From contig NZ_LWAF01000006.1 of the NCBI RefSeq assembly GCF_001719065.1, positions 1-64,000 on the forward strand: 64,000 nt of DNA, read 5' to 3'. A program made the translations under genes and the position numbers. The stretch comes from Fervidobacterium thailandense (lineage in GTDB: Bacteria; Thermotogota; Thermotogae; Thermotogales; Fervidobacteriaceae). Below are positions 8,976 to 17,783 of the stretch, piece after piece (position 1 is the stretch's first letter; each line of letters starts with the position of its first letter). Below the pieces are notes generated by a model. That model had not been told where the DNA came from, did not search any database, and saw only the letters and a list, made by a program, of their open reading frames with translations.

Positions 8976-9043
8976 AGGCTAAAGCAGGCAAAGGCCGAAA
9001 AATACCAGCGGGCTACAGTATAAAAACTGTAGCCCGCTTTTTT
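8935..9043 (+). promoter_or_regulatory. Transcription attenuator: competing antiterminator and terminator
   Basis: The terminator is a 12-bp perfect stem AGCGGGCTACAG (9007-9018) with CTGTAGCCCGCT (9027-9038), followed by T through 9043. Its 5' arm can instead pair with an upstream segment: GCCCGCTGG (8935-8943) is the exact complement of CCAGCGGGC (9005-9013). Between these arms a further hairpin forms (8954-8959 with 8984-8989, and 8961-8967 with 8977-8983). Formation of the outer helix would prevent the terminator. The leader ORF's 3' half runs through this structure, so ribosome position could choose between folds. No lysine (L-box) or T-box core motifs are visible. Confidence 0.65.
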
Positions 9044-9097
9044 ATTAGGAGGTAATCTTTCATTTCCGATTATCACAAAAGGAAGGAGGAGAGGTGT

Positions 9098-10093
9098 ATG
9101 CGTATTGCGATAGTGGGAGCAACTGGCGCGGTTGGTAGGAACATGGTAGCAGTGCTTGAGAACACTGAGCTGACTGTTGACGAACTCCACCTGTTTGCTT
9201 CAGAACGTTCCGCAGGGCAAAGACTAAGCTTCCGGGGGGTCGAACTGCCGGTCGAAAAACTGGCAGAAGACGTTTTTGCCCGAGGTTATGACTACGTCCT
9301 CTTCTCGGCAGGTTCTGACGTTGCGAAACATTTTGCCCCAATTGCCGCGCATTATAGCAACCTGGTAATCGACAACTCATCGGCTTTCAGGATGGATCCA
9401 GCCATACCCCTTGTTGTTCCAGAAATAAACGGGCATTTGTTGAGAGGTTATCGCGGGATCGTTGCGAATCCAAATTGCTCAACGATCCAAATGCTTCTGG
9501 CACTGTATAGAATTCACGACAGGTACCAACTTTCGGAGATATTCGTTTCAACCTACCAATCCGTTTCTGGTGCCGGTTACAAGGGGATTTCCGAATATGA
9601 ACAACAACTTGGAGGTGTTTACGAGCCGAGGGTCTTTGTAAAACAGATTGCCCACAACGTGATTCCTCTGATTGGTGATTTGAGAGACGATATTTCCCAA
9701 GAAGAATGGAAGATGATCAACGAAACCAGGAAAATTTTGAACTCGAGAGCGCTGAACGTTTACCCCACGACCGTAAGAGTACCGGTTCGAATTGGTCATT
9801 CCGAAGCGATCATAGCGCGAACGCTGTTCCCTATCATGTCGAAGGCCGATTTGATAGAGACCATCTCCAGCGGAGAAAATGTCGTGGTAACGGAGGATAT
9901 TGTAACCCCCGTTGATGTAGCGGGAAATGATTTGACATACGTATGTCGAATCAGGTTATTCGACGCGCACACGTTCGGTGCATGGGTCGTTGCGGACAAC
10001 TTGAGAGTCGGAGCAGCTACCAACGCTGTTCGGATCTTACTGAAGCACCTGAGTTTGAATTTATCACGCAACCAAGTGATGCAAAGCTGCTGA
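9098..10093 (+). CDS. asd: Aspartate-semialdehyde dehydrogenase
   Basis: Reduces aspartyl phosphate to aspartate semialdehyde with NADPH, the branch point to lysine/DAP, threonine and methionine. The 331-residue protein has the nucleotide-binding start RIAIVGATGAVGRNM and the active-site cysteine in IVANPNCSTIQM. The later segment RVPVRIGHSE supplies the catalytic histidine. GGAAGGAGG lies about 8 bases upstream of the ATG. It is the first structural gene after the attenuator. Confidence 0.95.
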   Translation: MRIAIVGATGAVGRNMVAVLENTELTVDELHLFASERSAGQRLSFRGVELPVEKLAEDVFARGYDYVLFSAGSDVAKHFAPIAAHYSNLVIDNSSAFRMDPAIPLVVPEINGHLLRGYRGIVANPNCSTIQMLLALYRIHDRYQLSEIFVSTYQSVSGAGYKGISEYEQQLGGVYEPRVFVKQIAHNVIPLIGDLRDDISQEEWKMINETRKILNSRALNVYPTTVRVPVRIGHSEAIIARTLFPIMSKADLIETISSGENVVVTEDIVTPVDVAGNDLTYVCRIRLFDAHTFGAWVVADNLRVGAATNAVRILLKHLSLNLSRNQVMQSC

Positions 10094-10107
10094 AAGAAGG
10101 GAAAGGG

Positions 10108-10914
10108 ATGGACGGTATTTTGCGCATTTCTCCGTACACCGCAACGGGTAATACATTTGTTGTCGTAGAGCTTTTGCGCGAATCAGCACTTACAGACGAA
10201 GAGAAGTCCCAAATTGTGATTGATGTTGTTGGCGAGAGGGATGGGGTCATTTTCGTCGAGCGTTCCGGTGAAGGTTTAAGTTTCCGGATGGACTATTTTA
10301 ACAGAGATGGAAGAAGGGCTGCGTTTTGTGGTAATGGTGCGAGGGTATTCGCAAGATATTTGCGGGATAAATATGGACTCTTTGGTGACCTTCGGTTTGA
10401 AACATCGGTTGGTTTCCTACACGCAATTGTCGGTGAAGAGGTCAAGGTAGAAATGCCAAGACCAAGAATTGATAGGGAAATTATGGAAGTTCTTGATGAC
10501 GTACCTCTTGTTGGGAAACTTGTAATCGTCGGTGTTCCACATTTAACTTTTAAAGTCACACACAAGGTTACCTACGAAAGGGTCTGGACGGAGGAAGATT
10601 TGTTCGAGCACTTGATGAAGTATGCTCCCGAGTTAAGACGCAAATACGACGCAAACGTAAATTTTTACCGCGTTCTTGCTACGGGACATATCAAAGTGCG
10701 TACCTACGAACGTGGTGTGGAACGTGAAACGTTTTCGTGTGGCTCGGGAGTAACCGCCTGCGCGTACGTTTATGCTATGGAAAATGTCTCCAGTCTGAAC
10801 CATAGTGAAACTCGTAATGGCTATGTTGTTCACGTTACCACTCGTGGAGGATTACTCAAGGTTCATTTTGAGACTGATGGACTCTATCTTTCGGGGGGTG
10901 TAGTGAATGAGTGA
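10108..10914 (+). CDS. dapF: Diaminopimelate epimerase
   Basis: Interconverts LL- and meso-diaminopimelate without cofactor. The 268-residue protein carries the two catalytic cysteines in FCGNGARVFARYL and FSCGSGVTACA, plus the N-terminal TATGNTFVVVE. The frame is open back to 9943, but that part lies over asd. The ATG at 10108 is 14 bases after the asd stop and has AAGG-type RBS sequence. Its end overlaps the dapA start by 8 bases. Confidence 0.93.
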   Translation: MDGILRISPYTATGNTFVVVELLRESALTDEEKSQIVIDVVGERDGVIFVERSGEGLSFRMDYFNRDGRRAAFCGNGARVFARYLRDKYGLFGDLRFETSVGFLHAIVGEEVKVEMPRPRIDREIMEVLDDVPLVGKLVIVGVPHLTFKVTHKVTYERVWTEEDLFEHLMKYAPELRRKYDANVNFYRVLATGHIKVRTYERGVERETFSCGSGVTACAYVYAMENVSSLNHSETRNGYVVHVTTRGGLLKVHFETDGLYLSGGVVNE

Positions 10915-11806
10915 TGTTAGGAGTTGGAAGATGTTCAGCGGCGTTGGTACGGCTATAGTTACGCCATTTAAGGATGGTGAAGTGGATTATCAAGCATACG
11001 AAAGGCTTGTCCGCTGGCAGGTGGAGAGTGGTGTTAGTGCCATCATCGTTGCGGGTACAACTGGCGAAGGTGCAACATTAACAGTTGACGAGAGAAACAG
11101 GTTAACTTCCTTGACGAAAGAAATTTGCGGGGCTGCTGTCCAAGTCATTGTAGGTACCGGGACAAACGATACACGAAAAACGCTCGAACTTTCAAAAAAC
11201 GCACAACAACATGGTGCAGATGCGGTGCTGATAGTGACTCCGTATTACAACAAACCAACACAGGAAGGTTTGTACGCACACTACAGATTCCTCTCCGAAC
11301 GACTCGATATTCCCATCGTTATTTACAACGTTCCCTCACGAACTGGCGTGAACATCTCTCCTGAAACCGTCGCACGCCTCGCGTCTGACTGTCCAAACAT
11401 CGTGGCAATCAAAGAAGCAAATCCCGATGTAAGTCAGTCAGACGAGATCTACCGTTTGACCCGTGGGATGAACTTCTACATATACTCGGGTAACGACGAT
11501 CGCGCATTCCATATGATGTGTGCTGGTGCCAAAGGTGTGATTTCCGTTGCCTCGAACGTCATACCAAGGGCGATGGTTGAGATGACACAGGCAGTTTTAA
11601 ATGGGGACGTGAAGACGGCTCTCGAGATTCACGTTAGGTACCTCAAGCTTATGAAATTACTCTTCATCGAAACCAACCCCATTCCTGTGAAGGCTATGCT
11701 TTCGCTCATGGGTTTTATCCAGAACGAACTCAGGTTACCACTTGTTCCCGCCTCTCAACAGACGATTGATAAGCTTTCGCAGGCTCTGAAGGAGTTGGGA
11801 ATATGA
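10907..11806 (+). CDS. dapA: 4-hydroxy-tetrahydrodipicolinate synthase
   Basis: Condenses pyruvate with aspartate semialdehyde, the first committed step to DAP. The 299-residue TIM barrel has GTTGEGATLTVDER, the triad tyrosine in TPYYNKPTQEGLYAHY and the Schiff-base lysine in IVAIKEAN. The ATG at 10907 follows GGGGGGTG. A second in-frame ATG at 10931 (MFSGVGTAIVTPF) is closer to the usual family start. The stop overlaps dapB by 4 bases. Confidence 0.95.
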   Translation: MSDVRSWKMFSGVGTAIVTPFKDGEVDYQAYERLVRWQVESGVSAIIVAGTTGEGATLTVDERNRLTSLTKEICGAAVQVIVGTGTNDTRKTLELSKNAQQHGADAVLIVTPYYNKPTQEGLYAHYRFLSERLDIPIVIYNVPSRTGVNISPETVARLASDCPNIVAIKEANPDVSQSDEIYRLTRGMNFYIYSGNDDRAFHMMCAGAKGVISVASNVIPRAMVEMTQAVLNGDVKTALEIHVRYLKLMKLLFIETNPIPVKAMLSLMGFIQNELRLPLVPASQQTIDKLSQALKELGI

Positions 11807-12462
11807 AATATGGTCTTGTTGGTGCGAAGGGTAAGATGGGGAAAGAGATAAGAGAACTTTTTTCAAGCCACGGGGATGATCTTGTTCTCGAAGTAGATGT
11901 TGATCATTTCGTAGAGAGGGGCATTCCCGAAGTTATCGTTGACTTTTCTTCCCCAAATGCCGTCCCAACTACCGTTGAATTATGTAAGAGATACTCGGCG
12001 CACTTAGTGATAGGAACAACCGCACTCACTCAAGAGCATTTTGAACTACTTCGGGAACTTGGCCAGCACGTTGCAGTTGTCCAAAGTTTCAATTTTTCCG
12101 AAGGAATAGCGATATTTCAGAAGTTGCTAAGAAACTTCTCTCGTCTGTTTACGGACTGGGATTGCTGGATTGTTGAAACACATCACAACCAGAAAAAAGA
12201 TGCACCATCTGGTACTGCCCTAATGTTAAAGCGCGAAGTTGGTAGAGAGGTCCCGATAAGTTCTTTGAGGATAGGTGGGATCTTTGGAGAGCATGTTGTT
12301 TACTTTGCCAACGCCAACGAAGTTTTCGAAATAAAACATTCGGCCTTATCACGGAAAGTTTTCGCAAGCGGTGCAAGAAAGGCTGCCCTCTTTTGTTTGA
12401 AGGCAAAGAAGGGATTCTACAACTTCCTCGATGTCCTCGAAGGAGGTATTGAGCATGGATAA
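11803..12462 (+). CDS. dapB: 4-hydroxy-tetrahydrodipicolinate reductase
   Basis: Reduces hydroxy-tetrahydrodipicolinate with NAD(P)H. At 219 residues it is shorter than the E. coli enzyme (about 270), as in Thermotoga. Motifs are [10 protein letters not shown] for nucleotide binding and [15 protein letters not shown] with the catalytic histidine/lysine region. It starts in the ATGA overlap with dapA and ends 8 bases inside the start of dapH. Confidence 0.93.
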   Translation: MKYGLVGAKGKMGKEIRELFSSHGDDLVLEVDVDHFVERGIPEVIVDFSSPNAVPTTVELCKRYSAHLVIGTTALTQEHFELLRELGQHVAVVQSFNFSEGIAIFQKLLRNFSRLFTDWDCWIVETHHNQKKDAPSGTALMLKREVGREVPISSLRIGGIFGEHVVYFANANEVFEIKHSALSRKVFASGARKAALFCLKAKKGFYNFLDVLEGGIEHG

Positions 12463-13252
12463 AAACACGCACACGAATGCCTCGATGAACATCGTTCAAA
12501 AGCGCCCGAGCGAACTGACGAGCGAGGAGATAATAGAGCTTATTGCCAAGAGTAAGAAGAAGGATCTTGTGAGGGTGTACGCTTCTGGGAATTTTTCGGA
12601 TCCTGCGGTATTAGAAAATTTTGAAGGATACGGAAGCGAGTTTGAATTTGTCGGTGGAAAAGATTTCGGTGTTTTCTTTGGAAATTATGAATTTATCCGC
12701 CCCGTGCTCGAGAGTGGACTTGTTCACGCGTACAAAATGGAGTACCTGGCCAGACGTTCCGCAATCCCACTGTCGGATATTTCAAAATTCAACGCCCGAA
12801 TTGAGCCAGGTGCAATTATTCGAGAACACGTAGAAATAGGCGATAACGCCATCATCATGATGGGGGCGGTCATCAACATAGGAGCTGTCATCGGTGAAGG
12901 TACGATGATTGATATGAACGTTGTGGTCGGTGCCAGGGCGCGGATAGGTAAATACTGCCACATCGGCGCTGGTAGCGTTATTGCAGGCGTAGTTGAGCCA
13001 CCGAGTGCAAAACCGGTGGTCATAGGTGATCGTGTAGTCATTGGGGCCAACGCCGTTGTATTGGAGGGTGTAACGGTCGGAGATGGCGCAGTAGTTGCAG
13101 CTGGAGCTGTTGTTGTCAACGATGTACCACCACGTACAGTAGTTGCAGGTGTACCCGCCAGAGTTATAAAAACTGTCGACGAAAAGACCGAAAGTAAGAC
13201 GCAAATTTTGGAGATTCTCAGGGGAGATAGCAGCGGAGGTGGGCGGACTTGA
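12455..13252 (+). CDS. dapH: Tetrahydrodipicolinate N-acetyltransferase (DapH/DapD type)
   Basis: Acylates tetrahydrodipicolinate to keep it open-chain. The 265-residue protein has an N-terminal alpha domain and then hexapeptide repeats forming a left-handed beta-helix ([56 protein letters not shown]). The repeat order and C-terminal [11 protein letters not shown] fit the acetyl-CoA-dependent DapH branch better than succinyl-dependent DapD. I chose ATG 12455, preceded by AAGGAGG, over the longer frame that begins within dapB. Confidence 0.9.
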   Translation: MDKNTHTNASMNIVQKRPSELTSEEIIELIAKSKKKDLVRVYASGNFSDPAVLENFEGYGSEFEFVGGKDFGVFFGNYEFIRPVLESGLVHAYKMEYLARRSAIPLSDISKFNARIEPGAIIREHVEIGDNAIIMMGAVINIGAVIGEGTMIDMNVVVGARARIGKYCHIGAGSVIAGVVEPPSAKPVVIGDRVVIGANAVVLEGVTVGDGAVVAAGAVVVNDVPPRTVVAGVPARVIKTVDEKTESKTQILEILRGDSSGGGRT

Positions 13253-14460
13253 AGGTAATCGTCCAAAAGTACGGTGGATCCTCGGTTGCTGATCCGGAGA
13301 GAATCAAAAACGTTGCGAATCGCATCGCACGAAAAGTACGTGATGGATTCAAGCTAGTAGTTGTCGTCTCCGCCATGGGGAAGACAACGGATCAGTTAAT
13401 TGCACTTGCAAAGAGTGTTTCGGATCGACCAGATGAGAGGGAACTTGATATGTTGCTCACAACGGGTGAACAGGTCTCTTGCGCACTTGTGGCGATGGCT
13501 CTAAAGGATCTTGGAATTAGGGCCATATCTCTCAACGCTTTTCAGGCAAAAATACTAACAACCAGACACCACACAAACGCACGCATTTTGGATATAAGTC
13601 TGTCTCATCTCAAAGAATACCTCAAAGACCACGATGTGTTAGTCATCACTGGCTTCCAAGGTGTTACGGAAGATGGTCATTACACGACACTCGGTAGAGG
13701 AGGTTCCGATACATCTGCAGTAGCCTTAGCTGCGAAGCTGAAATGTGACTGTGAGATATACAGCGACGTTCCAGGAGTGTACAGTTGCGACCCCAAACTC
13801 GTTAACCGTCCAAAAAAGTGGCCCTACATCACATACGATGACATGCTCGAACTTGCAGCTACCGGTGCAAAAGTACTCCATTCGAGAGCGGTAGAAATTG
13901 CAAAGAAATATGGCGTCAAGATCTACTGTGGTTCATCCTTCACGGAAGAGGAGGGAACGTGGGTGGTGGACAGACTTCCAGAGTGGCTCGAAGAACCGGT
14001 CGTGACAGGTGTAAGTCTTGAGAGAAACCAAGTGAAAGTAACTATAACCGATTTGACCAACGATGCCGCGATCGTGTCAGATATTTTTAAGAGAGTTGCC
14101 GATAGAGGAATTAACGTGGACATGATTTCCTTGGTAAAGAACGGTGAAAGAACACACGTCTCATTCACGGTCGTGCCGGATAAACTCGATGGAATAAAAG
14201 AATTGCTTGATGATACTCTCAGTGATTACGGTGCGAAGTACCATTTCTTCGGTAGTTTTGCCAAAATCACGGTTGTAGGTACAGGGATGCGTTCAAGTTA
14301 CGGAGTAGCGTCAAAACTGTTGGAAATCTTGTCCGGAGAGGGAATAGAGCCGGAAATCGTGACTACTTCTGAAATAAAGATCTCCGTCCTTGTACCGGAA
14401 GAACACGCTCAAAAACTTGTGGAGAAAATATGTTACGCTTTTTCGCTTGTTGAGGAATGA
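13249..14460 (+). CDS. lysC: Aspartate kinase
   Basis: Phosphorylates aspartate, the entry step of the aspartate family pathway. The 403-residue protein has the kinase start [25 protein letters not shown], and two ACT domains after about residue 260 that usually mediate lysine/threonine feedback. The start is TTG at 13249 after GGAGGTGGG and overlaps the dapH stop by 4 bases. Its placement at the end of the operon, after dapH, fits co-regulation with the lysine branch. Confidence 0.93.
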   Translation: MKVIVQKYGGSSVADPERIKNVANRIARKVRDGFKLVVVVSAMGKTTDQLIALAKSVSDRPDERELDMLLTTGEQVSCALVAMALKDLGIRAISLNAFQAKILTTRHHTNARILDISLSHLKEYLKDHDVLVITGFQGVTEDGHYTTLGRGGSDTSAVALAAKLKCDCEIYSDVPGVYSCDPKLVNRPKKWPYITYDDMLELAATGAKVLHSRAVEIAKKYGVKIYCGSSFTEEEGTWVVDRLPEWLEEPVVTGVSLERNQVKVTITDLTNDAAIVSDIFKRVADRGINVDMISLVKNGERTHVSFTVVPDKLDGIKELLDDTLSDYGAKYHFFGSFAKITVVGTGMRSSYGVASKLLEILSGEGIEPEIVTTSEIKISVLVPEEHAQKLVEKICYAFSLVEE

Positions 14461-14503
14461 CCTGAGATGACGGATAAGTTCAAAGATGGGCGGAGGGACG
14501 AGG

Positions 14504-15628
14504 ATGTCGTATCTTGCCGACACGTACGTCAGATTTCCGATCAAGGTGCGTAACGCGTTGGGAATAAAAATTTGGGATATTGATGGCAACGAGTACATCG
14601 ATACCTTCATGGGTATCGGTGTGCTCCTCTTTGGACACAACCATCCCGGTGTTGTTCAAGCCATGAAAGAAAAAATCGAACGGTACGTGCACCTGTCGAA
14701 TTTCTTCCTCGATGAAGATGCGGAACACGTTGCACGTAGACTCATTTCCGAAACAGGGAAGAATGGGAAAGTATTTTTTACAAATTCTGGAACGGAGAGT
14801 ACCGAATGCGCGCTTAAGGTGATTGCAAAGTTCAGAAAGAAATATAAGCAGAAGGGTAAGATATTGAGCTTTGTCAGAAACTTTCATGGGAGAACCTCGG
14901 GAGCGTTAAGAGTTACGGGTTTTGAGAAGATTAGAACTCCTTTTTTAGAAGAGGACACGGAAGTTGTATTTTTGCCGTACGACGTTTCAGAGGTTGAGGA
15001 GTTTTTGAAGAGCAAGTTGGTCGATGCAGTGTTTCTCGAGGTTGTTCACGGAAGCGGCGGGCTTGACGCGATACCTGTTGAGATAGTTGAAGTTATTAAA
15101 TTTTACCAAAAAGAGCGTGGTTTCATCCTCGTTGCAGACGAAGTCCAAAGTGGGCTTGGGAGAACCGGAAAATTCTACGCTTATCAACACTACGATTTAG
15201 ATCCAGACATAGTAACCGTTGCAAAAGGAATCGGAGGAGGTCTCCCACTGGGAGCCTGTCTGATGCTTGGTCAATTGGCTGACGTTTTCGAAACAGGTGA
15301 ACACGGATCAACGTTTGCACCTAATCCCGTAGCGTTGGCTGCGGGACGCGTTATACTGCAGATGATAACTCCGGAGCTCCTTGAACACGTCACAAGGATG
15401 GGAGAAGTTTTTCAAAAAACATTCTCGAAATTCGGTACAGTGCGTGGCTTGGGATTAATGCGCGGTGTGGAGTTGGAAAAACCGGTGACGAAGGACGAAT
15501 TCTTAAGCGAAGGATTATTGGTCAACATCGTTGGAGAAAGAATACTCAGGTTCTTATTGCCCCTAAACGTTTCTGAGGATGAAATTTCCGAAATTGCCCA
15601 ACGCTTGGGCAGAGTCCTGCAAGGGTAA
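14504..15628 (+). CDS. Class III aminotransferase, probable N-acetyl-LL-DAP aminotransferase
   Basis: A 374-residue PLP enzyme of the acetylornithine/ornithine aminotransferase group. Motifs are NSGTESTECALKVI, FHGRTSGALRVTG, LVADEVQSGLGRTG and the PLP lysine in VTVAKGIGGGLPLGA. By position at the end of the DAP operon after DapH, the likely reaction is amination of N-acetyl-oxo-pimelate to N-acetyl-LL-DAP. Acetylornithine aminotransferase is the alternative. GGAGGG lies 6 bases before ATG 14504, whereas the frame start at 14486 lies upstream of that site. A deacetylase to finish the acetyl route is not in the window. Confidence 0.85.
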   Translation: MSYLADTYVRFPIKVRNALGIKIWDIDGNEYIDTFMGIGVLLFGHNHPGVVQAMKEKIERYVHLSNFFLDEDAEHVARRLISETGKNGKVFFTNSGTESTECALKVIAKFRKKYKQKGKILSFVRNFHGRTSGALRVTGFEKIRTPFLEEDTEVVFLPYDVSEVEEFLKSKLVDAVFLEVVHGSGGLDAIPVEIVEVIKFYQKERGFILVADEVQSGLGRTGKFYAYQHYDLDPDIVTVAKGIGGGLPLGACLMLGQLADVFETGEHGSTFAPNPVALAAGRVILQMITPELLEHVTRMGEVFQKTFSKFGTVRGLGLMRGVELEKPVTKDEFLSEGLLVNIVGERILRFLLPLNVSEDEISEIAQRLGRVLQG

Positions 15629-15638
15629 GAGCTTTGAG

Positions 15639-16376
15639 TCACTCTTTGCACCGTCTTTGTTCGAAGAGCCAAGATATCATTTCCTCGGTCCTATAAGCCG
15701 GTACCCAACTTGCGTGTGGTGGTAAACCTAGAGAATTCATGTAGCCAGCGGGATACTCTGTATAGCGGACTTTCCCTCCGATCTCTTTAAGTTTTTGGAC
15801 CAGGACTCTCGAATACGTTACGGGAACGATGTCATCATCTTCCGCGTGGAATAACCACAATGGAATATGCTTTATCCGGTGCAACCGTTCGGGATTTCCA
15901 CCACCACAGACCACGACCCCGGCTGCAAAAAGTTGAGGATTTAATGTGAGCAGCGCTATCGTGCCGAAACCTCCCATCGATAGGCCGGTGACGTAAATCC
16001 GATCCTCATCGATGGGGGCTATGCTAAGAAGCTCCTCGATGATCAACAGCACGGTTGCAACGTAACAGTTTGGTACAAGCTTGTACGGATCCTTTTCAAC
16101 CCTGAAAGACGTACCCCAGTAACCGTCTTGCGGACACTGTGGTGCCAAAACAAAACAAGGGTGCTTTGCTTGAACATCAGGCCTCACCCAAACCGTGGCA
16201 CCTTCGTTGGCCGTTATGTGTCTTTCGTTATCATCCCCTCGCTCACCAGCGCCGTGTAAAAACACCACAAGTGGATATCTCTTTCCGGACTCCACGTTTG
16301 GTTCAAACAACCTATATTTCATCCTCGCTGGTCCATCAACATACTCATAAGGTTTAAAAGCTTCAAGTACGTTCAT
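15639..16376 (-). CDS. Alpha/beta hydrolase, probable esterase
   Basis: A 245-residue hydrolase of the dienelactone-hydrolase/phospholipase-carboxylesterase group. The oxyanion region is VVFLHGAGERGDDN, the nucleophile serine lies in VTGLSMGGFG, the acid is in LFHAEDDDIVPV, and the catalytic histidine is in PPHASWVPAY. No signal peptide is evident. RBS GAGGAG lies upstream. It converges on the aminotransferase gene with a 10-base gap. Substrate unknown. Confidence 0.88.
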   Translation of the reverse strand: MNVLEAFKPYEYVDGPARMKYRLFEPNVESGKRYPLVVFLHGAGERGDDNERHITANEGATVWVRPDVQAKHPCFVLAPQCPQDGYWGTSFRVEKDPYKLVPNCYVATVLLIIEELLSIAPIDEDRIYVTGLSMGGFGTIALLTLNPQLFAAGVVVCGGGNPERLHRIKHIPLWLFHAEDDDIVPVTYSRVLVQKLKEIGGKVRYTEYPAGYMNSLGLPPHASWVPAYRTEEMISWLFEQRRCKE

Positions 16377-16738
16377 TCAAGCCCGCTCCTCTTTTCATAA
16401 TACTCGGCAAGTTGTATAATTGCAACGAAGAATCTTGTGCACCGTAAAAGCTTCTCAAAAAAAGGTCGAACGGTTACAATGGTTTGGAACCATGCTTTGT
16501 ACTTTGTTCGGTATAAATTATACCACGTGTATCACGAAAGAATAAATTTTCGAATAGGTTCTGTTGACCTACGGCAATTCGGTCAAAGAATTTTACTGCT
16601 TAAAGCCAAATGAATATAGATAACTGAAAGTAACATTTACAAGCCGATGCTAATAAGTCAAACTAATAATTATCTATGTGAAAAATTACTTCGACGCTAC
16701 TTAATCAGTCAAAATTATCAGTCAGTGAGGGATAACTA
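16377..16738. other. Intergenic region between esterase and crcB
   Basis: No gene seen. It contains a minus-strand promoter-like pair (TTGCAA at 16420-16425, ATAATA complement at 16397-16402, 17-bp spacer) facing the esterase. A 15-bp palindrome GGTATAA-A-TTATACC lies at 16510-16524. The half next to crcB is very AT-rich and shows no fluoride-riboswitch core. Confidence 0.6.
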
Positions 16739-17128
16739 ATGAACTTACTATCACTTATCTACGTTGGTGCAGGTGGGTGTGTTGGTAGTGTTCTTCGATA
16801 CATAATCTCTCTGTGGTTTAACGAAAAGTTTCCAAACTCGTTCGTGCCGTACGGAACGCTTTTGGTGAACGTTGTTGGAAGCTTTCTGCTTGGGGTGATC
16901 TTAGAGTTTTCCCTACACGGGGACCTAAGTTATAATGTCAGGCTCTTTCTGACAACGGGGATTATGGGAGGGCTTACGACGTTCTCGACTTTTAGTTATG
17001 AAACAGTTGCACTTATAAACAGTGCGCTCTACTCGCAAGCTATTGCTAACGTCGCGCTTAACCTTGGGTTAGGCCTCGGTGGAGCACTTGCAGGGATAAG
17101 CCTGGTTCGATTGATATTCAAATTCTAA
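16739..17128 (+). CDS. crcB: Fluoride ion channel CrcB/Fluc
   Basis: A 129-residue membrane protein with four predicted helices that exports fluoride as a dual-topology dimer. Family landmarks are GAGGCVGSVLRYIISLW, YGTLLVNVVGSFLLG and GLTTFSTFSYE (the phenylalanine-box helix). The start is the ATG at 16739 following a GAGGG. The DUF190 gene follows closely. Confidence 0.93.
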   Translation: MNLLSLIYVGAGGCVGSVLRYIISLWFNEKFPNSFVPYGTLLVNVVGSFLLGVILEFSLHGDLSYNVRLFLTTGIMGGLTTFSTFSYETVALINSALYSQAIANVALNLGLGLGGALAGISLVRLIFKF

Positions 17129-17142
17129 GGGGGAAGGGGATT

Positions 17143-17487
17143 ATGTACGAGTTCGAGGGCACGTACATCAAAATCTTCGTCCGCGAAAACGAGAAATGCA
17201 AAGCACTGCACAACAAACCGCTGAATAGAGTTATTGCCGAGATAGCTATCGAATTAGGCATTTCAGATTTTGTTGAGTACAAGGCTATGGAAGGGTACAT
17301 ATTCGACAGAAAGCTTCACACTTCTCTAAGAGAAGTCGTTGAACCAAGCCTTCCGATAATAATCGAAGTGTTCACAACCGACGAACTTGCTCAAAAGTTC
17401 CTCGAAAGAATACATCCCTATCTCCGAAATGCGGCAGTCCTCGTTTTTAAAGAAGTGCGGGGAATTTTCTATCGTGGAGATATCTGA
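17143..17487 (+). CDS. DUF190 family PII-like protein
   Basis: A 114-residue cytoplasmic protein of DUF190, which has a PII-like ferredoxin fold. It begins GTYIKIFVRENEKCKALHNK and contains SLPIIIEVFTTDELAQKFL. DUF190 genes very often adjoin crcB, as here with a 14-base gap and RBS GGGGGAAGGGG. A regulatory role toward the channel is inference. Confidence 0.9.
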   Translation: MYEFEGTYIKIFVRENEKCKALHNKPLNRVIAEIAIELGISDFVEYKAMEGYIFDRKLHTSLREVVEPSLPIIIEVFTTDELAQKFLERIHPYLRNAAVLVFKEVRGIFYRGDI

Positions 17488-17783
17488 GAAAACAGAGCCA
17501 ACAAACTGAGAAATTGCCATTCCCAAATTCCCCCCGTATAAGGCTGAAATTTGCGTCCTATTGTAGGCCGATGGGTTTGTAACCCATCAACACTTTTATC
17601 CCATGCTCAGAAGTCATTTAAATCGAAAAATTCCAAAACACCTGTATTCAAGCTAATTTACAAGCACTTGAAGCCAATAATTTTTGGTACTAGAAAATGC
17701 AATATAAGAAACCTTATATTGCATTATATGATCCACAAAATCTCTTTCTGGTTGAGAGCGAAACTTCTATGCTGAGAATTTGG
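17488..17783. other. Intergenic region with two hairpins
   Basis: No gene seen. One hairpin is GATGGGTT (17570-17577) with AACCCATC (17581-17588), followed by a weak T-rich stretch. The other is a 13-bp perfect stem at 17696-17725 (core TGCAATATAAG with CTTATATTGCA, loop AAAC). They may end transcripts of the crcB pair on one side and the ATPase on the other. Confidence 0.6.

Noticed and set aside
8790-9097. Lysine (L-box) riboswitch or T-box upstream of asd
   Set aside because: None of the conserved L-box junction or T-box (GGGTGG-type) sequences are present, and the domain between the arms is too small for an L-box.
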